Source of the DNA: Aphrophora alni
Lineage: Eukaryota > Arthropoda > Insecta > Hemiptera > Aphrophoridae
NCBI GenBank assembly: GCA_963513935.1
Contig: OY740774.1
Coordinates: 87,004,385-87,068,384 of the forward strand
Length of the DNA: 64,000 nucleotides
Reading direction: 5' to 3'
Shown: positions 47,411-59,490 of the stretch, piece after piece
Layout: each line of letters starts with the position of its first letter
Position numbering within the stretch: the stretch's first letter is position 1
The notes under the pieces: generated by a model
Databases searched by the model: none
What the model was told of the DNA's origin: nothing
Seen by the model: the letters and a program-made list of their open reading frames with translations, nothing else
Program-made: the position numbers and the translations under genes

Positions 47411-48700
47411 TTAGGCGTATTTTTTGTGAGAATTGTGTTTGTTATACTGTATTACATGACCAGTATGGAATCACCAATATGTTTATGTATTATTATATAA
47501 GTTACTGTTAATTATTTATGCATTTTAGTGGTGTCTATAATTTGGCTTTCGACAGCAGGCTACTTTTTATGTCTTTTGAAATCCACAAATAAAAACTGTT
47601 AAAAAATTTCTAATTGTTCAAACAAATTTTGAAAAAATAATAAATAAATAAAAAAATAAACGGACGAATATCATTGTTGTTTTCAAATGTTTTTGTTTCT
47701 CCTTTGAATTTCAATTTGTCATTAGGAATTTTTCGAAAAATATACATAACATTTGAATATATCCAATACAAAGGAATTCCTTAACCACATGTAACTTGAG
47801 GTAACAATAAACAGTTTTATTTCTTTTCGTCAACAAATGAAATTCGCGTATTCTACAAATCCCTTCACTAAGGGGAACATATTTACGCAAAGCGGATTTA
47901 CACGAATATTTCTTATTGTACAATACATTAATACAATATGACGTTTAAAGGATGTAATATATCATTTTGTTTCGAGTTTTAAATCTTTTTACCTTTAACT
48001 TTTTCACAAGTACGTCGTGAAAATAAGTTAAAGTATCGATGCCGTAGTCATTCGAAACCGTTTCTTTAGTTTTGGAATATCTACGGACCCAATCAAAATA
48101 TATTTTTCTTTATCTCACTGAAATGTAGGTTTGAGAGTTAGTAGTAAAACCAAAAACAGCTTCATGGAACTAAAAATATAATTTATGGAAATCGATTCTA
48201 CCAATCTCGTTAAATTTCCGTGAAAAATACAATTAATGATTCCTATGATGTAAGGTAAAATGATAAATAATTTACACAAAACAAACAAACATAAACATGA
48301 ATGAAGACTCAACGAAAACTTGCCCTCATACAACTTAAGAAATTGAGCTATACAAGACACCGGTTTATTAACGGTCAATTGTAACAAGTATATGAATATT
48401 TTACACTTTTGAAGTAAGGACGAGTAATGAACTCCTTAGAGGACATCGATATATATATTTTCAATCAAGGCGATTGATCCACACAAATAAGAGACGACGA
48501 AACGAATGCTCTGACCACTGGTAAGAGACAAGACCAGGCGTACATCTCCTGTGTGATTTCTTGACATGGGTTCACATCACTGGTTTTTTTACGTGCAGGT
48601 CCCATGTTTAAATTTTACTAACTTATAACAATCTCCAATCAGACGGAACATTTTAGTAATTTTTGTGATGTGTTACTTTTATAGTTTTTATGATTTGTAA

Positions 48701-48726
48701 TGATGGATGAACGCCCGAAACCGGTC
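48701..48726 (+). other. Degenerate hammerhead-like site (block B)
   Basis: Block B counterpart of the site at 41720, identical over the motif. Confidence 0.25.
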
Positions 48727-48969
48727 ATATGTAACGACCTCTTTAAACAAAAGATAATTATAGGGTTAGATGGGTTATATTAGAAAGATAGTTCGAAATA
48801 TTTTATGAATAAACATTATTATTGCAAGAAACTATTGCTTATAGAGTTTACAGAGCGAAGCATGGACCAATTAATTGACCTTACAATATATGAATACCAG
48901 ATGTCTTATGGTTAGTTTACCAGTATATCTAGATTTAATGTTTATTGTTCACTCTGTTAACATGATTGT

Positions 48970-49420
48970 ATCTCGTTAATTAATCGTAAGGACAGGTTTA
49001 AATGTCAGAGTTGGGTAAGTACCGGTACTATGATGGCGGACATCAACATGTTTGATTACAATTTCATTTTGTAAACTGGCAAAATATTTATTTAGTGTTC
49101 CTCCCCCAACGTTGCAACATGCTAATCGTGTCACAAGATGTTGCTGTTGTTTACTTGGGGTTAATTTTGTTAAGGGATGACTAATGAGGGTTAATCCATC
49201 CCTAACTTGATAGTCACGCATGCGTAAGCACTAATCACATTGCACAATCAACTGTTTGTTGGTCATCTTGTGAGGAAGATATTTTAATGTCGAATAATAT
49301 GGACAACATTTTGGGGAGAGATTAGGCTTTTTTAAAGCATTTAATTTCGTTTTGTATTTGTGATAAATTACACAAGCATCTACCCACAAAAAAACTGTGA
49401 GGTGTTCTTTATTTTCCATT
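48970..49420 (-). repeat. Family K copy in block B, minus strand
   Basis: Counterpart of the block A copy at 41995-42440; its frame is interrupted by a stop near 49222-49230. Confidence 0.65.
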
Positions 49421-51340
49421 TAGATAAATTAACTAATTAAACCAATATTAAATTCTATTTGTTCTTTTAAATTGTAATGTTCTTTAGATATTTTCTGAAT
49501 CAATATTATTACAAATTTTCATTATATTTCTTACAACTAGAAATAGATCATTATTTATTCAAACTATTTTCCAAATCTGACACTTCAACATTTAAAGTGC
49601 TTTTGTTGACACCTGAATCTGAGTTAATGTAATAAAAACGTGTTATCCTGACAATAGAAGAACGTATTGTTTATGCTATCGTTTTTTACTTATCTATTAA
49701 ATAACTGTCAATAGAAAATGTAATCTATTTTTTGATAAATAAGTTTTGCGTACTACACAATTCATAGAACATATGTCTATAATTTATCAATTCTGTGTAA
49801 GTAAAATTAAATCATCATAACTACAAATCCAACATTTCTTTATTTAACCTCATCAAACTGGTTTTAGTTAACGATAAAACAAATGTTTAAAATCAGTGTT
49901 TTTGAGCAATCGAATTCCCAACTTCGCCAACCTGAACTCATGCTAACCACTATTCATTCACAATTTCAAGCTATACCATAGGTTGAAAAGGTATATTTAC
50001 ATAAGCTCTGATTAAAACAATATTTAGAAAATGTTAATTTAATGAAATATAATAATAGGTTAAGGGAGATTATTAATGAAACATTGCGTCTTGCTTCCTT
50101 ACACTATAAAAGGTACGCATATCATTGCTATTTCATGAATAAAATCACCTGCACACTTTATCAAATTATTATTTTAATAATATTCAGATAGAGACAATCC
50201 ATCAATGTCAACTCACTTAGCGTGTGGATGTACTTATATCCAATTGTACGGTGTGAGGATACACGAAGATGAAGTATAATAGCTGAGGAAAAATAACTTT
50301 TTAAGCATCTAATGTAAAAGGTTTTTTATTTGTTCATTACTCGTAGCTTGGATTTCGTATGACTACTAAACACAGATGTCTGGTCTTACTACAGCCATAT
50401 AAGATAATGCATATAACAGTAATGTTAAGCTAAAAATAATGTATGGGTTTTTAGTTAACACTATATAATAAAGTAAAATTTGTAAAATTATTGTTTAACG
50501 TCAAACACCGTTTATTTATGTGGGCCTACCAACCGTTTAACTACTAGTTAGAATGCAATAAACGGCACACAAAAATTCTTGTATCTATATGTTCCTATGT
50601 ATTGACAGAAAGGAGTACTTAAATCTACTAGAAGTAAGAAGTGAGTTTTGCTCAAAAAGACTACGTTTTAAAATTATTCTCAAAAATATTACTTTCTTTT
50701 TAATAAAAATACTTTTAATCTTAAGAAAGAAAATAGTAATGTCAAGTGACTTCTGACGTTAGGTAAGAATATCAAAGTGATCTCCAGTCTGATAACTATT
50801 ACGCTTTACTCAATATTTCCACTTAATTTGTTTTATAAATCGATGGGAACTACCATATTAATTTTTAAATAATTTCCAAAAAAAAACATTCTTATTGGCT
50901 AGTATAAATTTATTAATATATGATATATATAAATTGATAGCCATTGAAATTTATTAGATTCCATAAGTTGCGTTTCATAAAGTATCTCTACGTTTTTCTT
51001 CGAACTTGTATTTAATATTAATAAATTCGTATTTGTCTATTTCAATAAAAGCACGTTTTTGAAATGATGATTTTCATAACCCACGTTACTCAGACACAAA
51101 GTTGTTTCAAGTGATTAGGCAATGTCTCACGCATAAAACCCAATTAAGATATCACGACTCCTGAACTTATCTGTTTTCTTGTAACATTATTTTCTGATTT
51201 ATGTTTTCTTTTGTTATCTTTACAAACTCAGTCATAACGGTTTCTATGTAATGTAATTTCAGCCACGGTAATTTTTTTGTTTTTTAAGAGGAGCAGTGTT
51301 TTAAAGAGAAGAAAATAGGCAAGTAAATTACTTAGCGAAT
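49421..51340. other. Block B middle, no gene recognised
   Basis: Counterpart of 42441-44470 with the family G motif at 50500-50545. The 67-codon frame at 51361-51564 just beyond is not open in block A. Confidence 0.4.
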
Positions 51341-51889
51341 GGGCTCCAACATCGGCTCTTATGAGACTATGTCAACTACCGACTTTTGATTCCGCCGTCC
51401 ATCATATTGTTTTTGCCGAAGTAAAGTGCACCTACTATACATGTCTGTCAATAATAAGAACAGCAATAATGACGTCAAATATAGATTTAGAAATAACAAC
51501 TAAATACGCGGATATATTTTTAACAGTACAGACTAGATTAATGCAACTTCGAAGATACCTATAATATTTAAAAAAATAATGTAGCCTACCAGTATATTCT
51601 CTAATGTGAAAATTGTAAATCTTAAAAATTCAATATGTCGGTTGAACATTTCATATAACTAACAACACCGATTGTGAAGACATCCAATTTATCATTTATT
51701 TTTGTAAGATTAACACGATTTTTTATTTGCTACTAACCATAAAAAGTAAAATAATTTTTGTGCAGGCAATTTTTTGTTGCAGTAATTGCAATAACACTTG
51801 ACTTGATTAATGTTTTTTTATAACTTGAAATATTCAAAAGTATAACTGATTATAGTCGAAACTAATTTCCATAAACCTTTGTTGATGCC

Positions 51890-52080
51890 TTAATACTTTA
51901 GACTTGTCAGTCACTCTGGGACAAGGAACTTAGTCATTAAGTTGTGCCATGACACAATGCAATAAGTCACGTCCTGAATTTAGGAGTTAAATCTTGTTAT
52001 GCTGGCTTCAACAGGTTTATTGTATCCCTTGGGAGGACATTGTTATAAATAAATAATATTCGTATCATAGAGACATTTTG
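51890..52080 (-). repeat. Dispersed repeat family Z, block B copy
   Basis: Counterpart of 45000-45190 with one or two substitutions. Confidence 0.7.
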
Positions 52081-52854
52081 GTATTTTATGTTATTTACAG
52101 TCAACGCCCAGTTAATTATATTAAATATAATAGTTTAAATAAGAAAGGTTGTAAAAACTCAAACATTACTTCTTTGTCTGTTTCGTAAAACATGGACACC
52201 ATACCTTAATAATAATTTAAATTTTAAACAGAATAGTATTACTTAGTTATTGATTCTTATTACATAGTTACATAGTTCTTACATAGTTATTACAAACGTA
52301 TTCTTATATATGCCATAAGTTTGGCTTTAACAATCATTAGAGCATAATTACTCTGTTAAAACTAAATGGAATCTTTTCACTTTAGCTTTAATCAAGGTTG
52401 GAAGTTAGAACAATACAAAATCGTTCGATATATTTCTAAATTTTATACAACTAGAATAATTGTACCGTTCCAAACATCATCTCATATTTCCTTTAGTTTT
52501 TAAGAAGACTGAAACTTGCGTAACAAATTTAACTTTACTTATTTCTCATATATACCTTCTAAATACTAAATAAAAAAACAAAAAGACCATTATCCTTCAA
52601 CGTCTTCGCCTCATCAAACGTCTTTCTTACCAGTCCCATCACCCTTTCCAAGGTTCTCCTCTATGGCATTCCTTGTGACATCTCCTGTTTTTCTCAATTC
52701 CACTCCTAAACCTATCTCGGTACAATTCAATTCCACTTAAAAAAAATCTTTTATTATTATTATTTTTGTATTAGCAAACAATATTAATTTTTGGGTAAAC
52801 GTAGAAATGTTAAAAGAATATTGGATGAGGCAGAAATCATGTAGATATGTCAGT

Positions 52855-53030
52855 TACACAGACTAACAAGATTAGCCACTAAGCTGGGTTGTAACACAAT
52901 GCAATAAATCACGTCCTGAATTAAAGTGTCTAATCCCATTACTTTGTCTTCAACAGGTTTATTGTATCCTAGTGTATTACAAAGTTAAAAATAAAAATGT
53001 TTTGTGTCCTGAAAATAAATGGGTCTTTTA
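52855..53030 (-). repeat. Dispersed repeat family Z, fifth copy
   Basis: The reverse complement carries GGATACAATAAACCTGTTGA, CAGGACGTGATTTATTGC and ATTGTGTTACAACCCAGC; it mirrors 35735-35950 in the other arm. Confidence 0.65.
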
Positions 53031-53060
53031 CGTCAGGTTTAGTAAAACGTTTCTGTTTAA

Positions 53061-53280
53061 TGTTTTAAGGCGAAAAATTTCTCGGTCTTCATTGCCTTAT
53101 AAAATGAAGAAAATAACTTAAATTCAGACGTTAATACTCTAATAGCATCAAGGTCAAAGAAGAACAAGTGTTAGTCAAAAAGACCTCATGGGGAAAAGGA
53201 AAGTAAGGGATCTAACTCAATACTACATGTAAAAGGTGAAGATCGAGTTAAAATCACTCGGTTAGAATTCATGGGTCACT
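53061..53280 (+). repeat. Dispersed repeat family D, well-kept copy
   Basis: Starts TTTTAAGGCGAAAAATTTCT, CGGTCTTCATTGCCTTATAA, then AATACTCTAATAGCATCAAG, GGGATCTAACTCAATACTAC and ATCGAGTTAAAATCACTCGG. It directly precedes the telomere-type tract. Confidence 0.55.
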
Positions 53281-53283
53281 ATT

Positions 53284-53403
53284 GGTTAGGTTAGGTTAGG
53301 TTAGGTTAGGTTAGGTTAGGTTAGGTTAGGTTAGGTTAGATCAGGTCAGGTTAGGTTAGGTTAGGTTAGGTTAGGTTAGGTTAGGTTAGGTTAGGTTAGG
53401 TTA
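53284..53403 (+). repeat. Interstitial telomere-type (TTAGG)n tract
   Basis: About 24 units of GGTTA/TTAGG in 120 bp, interrupted once by TTAGATCAGGTCAGG (53336-53350). (TTAGG)n is the ancestral insect telomere sequence. Ordinary unique DNA continues on both sides, so this is not a chromosome end. Confidence 0.95.
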
Positions 53404-54114
53404 TGAAGGGAAGGACCATTAAAACTATCATCTATATCTTTATTTAAAACACAATTATAATAATTTCCAATACAATAGTTTACATTCAATGTTGTAATTT
53501 TCAATTTACTCTTATTTATATTACAATTCATGAAAAGTCAAATTCTTATATTATAAATATAATTTGAACTATTGGGGGTAGCGATTAATATTTATATCAC
53601 CATGAATTTTTTTAATTCACTGTATAAATGGTTAGGTTAAACTGTGCATATTAATTTGAAACACAGGTCCAATAAAAAGAACTGTTGGTTGGTGTAAATA
53701 ATTTTAAAAAGAAATAAATTGGAGAAATATTAAAGTGTATAGTTTATATAAATAAATTTTGTTTTTAATATTTTTCTAAACTCTATAAATAGTAAAACTT
53801 TCGATTATTAAACGAAAACATAAAAAGTAGTAAGTAGGAAGTGTTATAAATTTTGATCCTATAAAAAATGTAATAATTGATAAAAATAACAGTTTAAATT
53901 TCATTAAAATTTTTTTGACGGCTTCAATCATTGCAATATATGTCTTACTTTTAAAAAAGCGGTGTATTTCTGTTTGAAGCATCCTCATTCATGCTTTATG
54001 TTTGCGAAAAACAAATTTTAAATCGTTGTTGGCAATTTTAAACGTAATTCAAAGAGAAACAATCTTTTTATGTAGATCATTCGGCATAGACATAAATAAA
54101 TCTAATTACTTTTT

Positions 54115-54300
54115 TTCTCTATTCAGGGACTAAATTATAGAGAGTAGATGTGTGGAAATTCCGAAGTGCTCCAGCTGGATCTACACTTTCCTTTAGGTCT
54201 TGGATTAGATCATTCTCATTCATCTTCGCTTTCATATCTATCTTCACCAACGTTGACCCTGACAGGTCATCGACCTTGACGCTATTGATTATACGAGAGC
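54115..54300 (-). repeat. Dispersed repeat family D, minus-strand copy
   Basis: The reverse complement contains CAATAGCGTCAAGGTCGATG, GATCTAATCCAAGACCTAAA and GTGTAGATCCAGCTGGAGC. It mirrors 32940-33100. Confidence 0.5.
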
Positions 54301-55557
54301 TAGTTTATCCATTATAATTAAATTTTATATATTTATTTAAGGGAGAAGTTATTTATTTATTCTTTATATTGAGAGGGAGAAGTTTTACGTTGTAAAAAGA
54401 AAAAAAATTGGAACGGATAGTTGATATATTTGTTTGCAACTGTGATATCATATTTGGTGTAAAATTTAAAAATTTGGATTAAAAAATAAATCAAATAACA
54501 AAATATTGTTGACCGAACAAATATATACAAAAATGAAATAACAATTGGTTGAGGTAAATTTGTTAAGTTAAATTGGCTCTAGCTTTTATTTGGTAAAAAC
54601 TGAGAACATTTTGACATTTACAAACTTTCTTCAATATTAAAATTAAAACGAAGTAGTTATAGGAGTTAAAACTATATCTCCGTTAGTTTTGTGAATTCAT
54701 CGAAGTCTTAAAAAGTATTATCTCGGGCTTTTACATAGAAATTTTTTACAGTTTGTTTTAACTAAGCAAACTAAAACTTCCTCATGAAATAGCTTTTAAA
54801 ATGTTTGTACAATCTCAGTCAAAGTTTAAAGTTTCTTGTCTAAATACTTTTATTACATCTTGTCTAATTTGCATGGCTACCTCCAGACTCTACATAATAT
54901 CTCCAGAAAACGAGAGACTCATTTGGGATGAGAAACTTCTCGATCGTTGGATTGTATGTCATTTCAACATATACAACTTTCAGAGTCCTTTATAACGTAA
55001 CGTAGTCCCGACTGACAATTTCTAGTAAAACAAGAAATGTAGCAGGAGAAAATTAAAATAATATCCACGTTGAAAATTTTTAATATTACGTTTGGATTTT
55101 TCCGTCTTTTATTATTGCATGTCTTCTTTGTATAATAAAAAAATTGAGGTTCACATTTTCATATTTTGTCGACAAATTGTAATTTGCGAAGTTTGTGGAA
55201 TATTTTGAACAGATAAATTATGATCACCAGGACATCTAAGAATCTATGAAATTACCACCAATCCAATTCCTAAACATTACCTTGCACTAATTTTAGAAAT
55301 ATGTAATGTGACTAGATAGACATTTGTATCCCTTTAAATTATAAAAATAGCTATGCACAGTTTGCGGTAACCTTCATTAACAGTGAGGGATTTTTTTTAT
55401 TTAGAATTTTTTTTTTCAATTTTGGATATCAGAAAGTAGAATGGCAGACGTTAAGTAAAATTCAAGGACATTAGTTAATTCAAACATTTTAATTGGCTTG
55501 ACAACACCAACCTGACGAATATATTATTGAAATGTAACTAAAATGGCTGTCTATAAT

Positions 55558-55733
55558 GTGATAGCATTAATACAAATAAACACACACAAATTATTTTGTT
55601 AAACTCTACAATTTAATGGTCTAGCCGACAATGGCTTCGCCAGTTAAGGCATTGACGAGGCTAGACCAATAAGTTGTAGAATTTAACAAAAGAATTGGTG
55701 TGTGTTTATTGGTATAACATGGAATTCTATCAC
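55558..55733. mobile_element. Short MITE with ~75-bp arms
   Basis: Begins GTGATAG and ends CTATCAC. The arms share ATAAACACACACAAATT, TTTTGTTAAACTCTACAA and GGTCTAGCC with their reverse complements. The loop holds TGGCTTCGCC and GTTAAGGCATTGACGA. No counterpart is seen at the mirror position in the left arm, so it probably inserted after the inverted duplication. Flanking target duplications are not clear. Confidence 0.8.
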
Positions 55734-56384
55734 GTACCGTCGGTCATTAGAATAAAAAATATGATAAAAATATTACTAAAAAGGAAATTGCATCTTCCCA
55801 CCTTAACTATATTAATATTTTAGAATGTTTTCCAATAAGAGGTGTTACCTTAGAAGTTCATAATTTGGGATTATTTACTCCATCAGGAAATGGTTCAGTG
55901 GGAAAGAGGATCGAGACAATCTAGATCTATAATATATTTTTTAAATACTTTAAAGGATACATATAAAAAGGGATAAAAGATTCTTAATGACTTCAAAATT
56001 AGTTCCTGTGCTTTGCGTATTGGCACATCTCATCAACAGTTTAATATATATTTGAACTTTAATGGTTTAGAAAATTGTGAATATAATGTGAAAATAACTA
56101 CTATCTATACAAAATAATACAAACTATTTCCATGAAGAGAACTCCTTTGTAAACATCCTTTACCTCATTTTGTTTCTTAATGTCGACCATTTAGAAATTC
56201 AATTTTTAAATCTCTAGTAAAATATTCACACATCAATTACGGAAAAACAGATATTTTTTACAATAAGGGTGATATTAGGGTCTGATGTCGTATCGGCAAA
56301 GGACAGCATTTTTTAAATTATTTAATTGAAAAAACTTCATTACATTTTTTAATATTTTAAAATAATTTCTATGTGAGTATATTA

Positions 56385-56490
56385 TACCAATAAGTAGAAG
56401 ACTACCTACAATAGTAGGTACAAAGTTGGAAATCCTGAAGAACCCTAGCTGGACGTACACCTTTATTTAAGTAGTCTTGGGATATTATAA
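56385..56490 (-). repeat. Dispersed repeat family D, 3' part
   Basis: The reverse complement has CCCAAGACTACTTAAATAAA, GTACGTCCAGCTAGGGTTCT and TCAGGATTTCC, matching 31120-31195 and 21450-21490. Confidence 0.4.
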
Positions 56491-58147
56491 TATTCCAGGA
56501 TTTGGGGTCTTTAATTTATTTTATCTTTTATTAGTCTATGATATCCAAAAGCTTTTTCTTCTATACAGCAAGAAAAAAGTACTAATCAAGTACCAAAGAG
56601 TTCCCTCATTGTGCCTTGTAATTTATATAACTCTTCCTCCATTTCCTTTTTGAACTTTTTGCAAAAGGATATATCAATATAACAATCTGAGTTTTACAGT
56701 TATTTTTTATTGAATTCAGCAACAAAGCCGAAGTTTCCATTCCAATAATGCAATGACGCATTACTTCCACATTGTTTAGTAGAATCGATACTTTTAATGT
56801 TATTGATTAATGTCATCAATATTATAAGCGCAATAGTAACATTTTGAGTAACATAAAATATTGATTACTCTACTTCGTTTCAAAGTAGACATTTTTAATG
56901 TTTTTTATTGCAGAAAGTATACATAGTATGTAGATTTTAAAATGCTTAGGACATAGGTTGTATTGAACCGTAATAACAAGGGCGACTTAAATACATTAAT
57001 AATTAATAGAATAAAATAATTCTTCTAATTATTTGTGATTACTTACTGGTCAGGTAATAATAATTAGCAACAAGATTTACAATTACTTTCCCTTACCTGT
57101 ATTTTACTAAACCTTGTAATTTTATATTAGTAAATCCCATATCTGTTTAAACTCAACAAAACGAAGTGACAATTTAAGACTTGGCAAACAAAATAACAAA
57201 CTAAACTTCTCACGTGCTTGCCACTTTATCTTATACTTAATTTAAACAAAAACCCCTCTGTATCGAATTAGACATTAATATCCCTGTCTTCAATCAGTAG
57301 GACTGTGTTTCTCTTACGCCATGTTTTATTCCGATGCTTTTACACAAATTATAGCAAATGCACATCATGCCCATTTAATGTTTATTATCAATAAATAATG
57401 TGTACCTAATCCAAGGCATTACTGGTATTGTTTGCTATTTAACTGATTAACAAGTCAAAACAATACGCCATACATTAATGTATTATTAAACCCGTAGTCC
57501 CAAACTAGACAATAGAAAATAAAATAATGTATGAGCAGTAAACTGTCTCGTAGCCTACAAACCAAGAATAATAAAATAATATTTTTTTATCAATATTGAG
57601 TGCATGTACTGTCCAGTGGTAATCTTACATGGGAAAACAGAAAAATTTATCCTACAATTTAAAAACGAAACGAACTATTTTTAGAAAGGTATCAAATTAT
57701 ATCAGTATCAATGCTATTGTAAGGCGCCTCGTGTGGTAATTGAAAAGGCAGCGATTGGTTATAGAGTTACTTACAGATACGATATTTAAGATGTAATTTT
57801 CCATCCTAACCTACGTTCGATATATTCTCACATCGATTAATAATGTTGGTCGATTAATAATGTTTGTTTTGAGGTTAAGGGGTTTACTAATATAGAATAA
57901 TAAGATTTACATAAAATACAGATAATGGAAAAGTTAATTACAAATCTAGTTGTTAATTATTATTATATAATCAGTAAGTAATCACAATTATTTAGATGTA
58001 TTATTATGCATTGTTAATCATTAATGTATTTTAGTAGTGCTATAAATTTTTATAGATAATATTATTATATCAAATGCATTTTAAAATTTAAATCTCACCA
58101 CCGATTCAATTCATAGTTCATTGAGTTTACATTAAACAAGGAAATGG

Positions 58148-58149
<2 letters not shown>

Positions 58150-58209
<60 letters not shown>
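58150..58209. repeat. (TA)n microsatellite
   Basis: About 29 perfect TA units. Confidence 0.95.
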
Positions 58210-58212
<3 letters not shown>

Positions 58213-59490
58213 CTCTTTAACTAATTGGTAACCCATTTAAAACTATAAATAAAATTATAAATAATAACTTTTCCGACCTATTATAAGTTAATCTTGGCAT
58301 TTGATAAAATATAGTAAACACAATTTCTATTTCAAGGGAAATTGTTTATAAAATTCAATACAAAGAAGATTCTAATTTTCACTGCTGCGATGGATAACAC
58401 AAAGAGATTTCTATTTATGTGTTTACACTACATCGAAGTTTTATTTTGTAATTTGATCATAGAACTGAACGTTACTGTACTGTTATTGCAAATGGAATTG
58501 TGTTACGTTTTCAATTTGTTTTGTATTGCCTTTAACTGGATTTGATTTGTGTTTGTGATACCTGGATGTTTGTGACACTGAGTGCGTCAAATATCTATTT
58601 ATTTTGTTGTATACAATTTTTTTTTTGAAACCATGTATTGTAATTGAGTGTTAAAATATAGTTGTTATTGTATAAAGAAAGCTTAGTTGTTCAAGGGAAG
58701 TGGAAAGTTTTAACTCTATCCTTGACATTACGTGTGTTTTGTATTTGTTACGCAGTTATGATCGAACACGTCTGGGAAATTTAAAAATAGTAGTCATCAG
58801 AACTTGGTCGAATGATTTATGTACAAGGTTTTGAAAACAAACGTATTTCCAGTATTTATCGGTGATCACTTAAAATAGTTTTTTGTGTTATTCCAAGGCA
58901 TGTACGTGTAAGTCTATAAATACGACGGCATTCCGGAGTGTGAAGTATAATAGTATAATAAGAGGCGTAACAAAATACGTTTTAAACGAATATCGAAACA
59001 GGATTTTTGAACCGTAAACATTACTTTTCCTATTGTTTTCTGAAATACCCCCCTCCCCAATGTATTTGGTTCTAAACATGAAATTAATTAATAATTACTT
59101 AACAACTAAACTATTTAGTTTCTAGCAATTTCCTCTAACACATGATATAACTTCGTATAAAGTAGTTTGTTCAAGTGTACAATAACTGTAATATTCATTG
59201 CCGTTACTTTTGGAAACTTTGAATATTGATGTCACATGGTACATTATTAAACAGTAGTTAACTTGCGTTTACAAGACGGTTGATTGAAAATGATAAAAAT
59301 CAAAAGAGAATTAAGTATGTTTTTACACAATCACTATAGATATACAACATCCAAAAGATAAAGGGTACGCACAAGACCGAAAACAGTATTCTCCTAACTC
59401 ATTCTTTCTCCACTCCGTTGATTTTCTTCCACTTACACTTATATACATGTTTGTTTACTCTGAACTACAAAATTTTATTAATAATTATTA

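Larger units (their letters stand above)
46890..47449. mobile_element. Palindromic hammerhead element, copy 4 (long, promoter-bearing)
   Basis: A 560-bp insertion, almost entirely palindromic with arms of about 250 bp. Outer arms match copies 1-3, including the hammerhead motifs and the one-sided TTGAGCTTGACTTATGAG end. The inner 300 bp are unique to this copy: from each arm inward come an initiator, a TATA box, a GC-type box (CCACGCCCCC and its mirror), ATAGTACGCGCCACGTG, and a central ACTTAAG-rich fold. There is no protein-coding frame, so movement would need proteins from elsewhere. Exact 13-bp target duplications and an empty paralogous site prove insertion after the A/B duplication. It may be the complete form, and copies 1-3 derivatives. 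Confidence 0.85.
45256..52131 (+). repeat. Tandem block B (6.9 kb)
   Basis: Direct tandem copy of block A, joined without spacer. ATTAAATAATTATTGTCATT at the start resembles the start of A (38831). The extra length is explained by insertion of hammerhead element copy 4 with its 13-bp duplication, partly offset by a deletion of about 95 bp near 50440. B also carries its own substitutions, so this is not an identical assembly copy, though a collapsed heterozygous haplotype remains possible. Confidence 0.9.
51340..59490 (-). repeat. Right arm of the large inverted duplication
   Basis: Mirror partner of 26.4-38.06 kb, matching in reverse order on the opposite strand. The innermost part overlaps the right end of block B. 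Best-kept pieces are 54605-55120 and 58300-58770, for example GATCATAGAACTGAACGTTA and GCAAATGGAATTGTGTTACG against 27.5 kb. Frames 54801-54995 and 58342-58545 are open only in this arm. Confidence 0.75.

Noticed and set aside
53284..53403. Chromosome end
   Set aside because: The (TTAGG)n tract is only 120 bp and is flanked on both sides by ordinary DNA.
54801..54995. 64-codon frame conserved with 32.5 kb
   Set aside because: The inverted partner is not open and differences do not respect codons.
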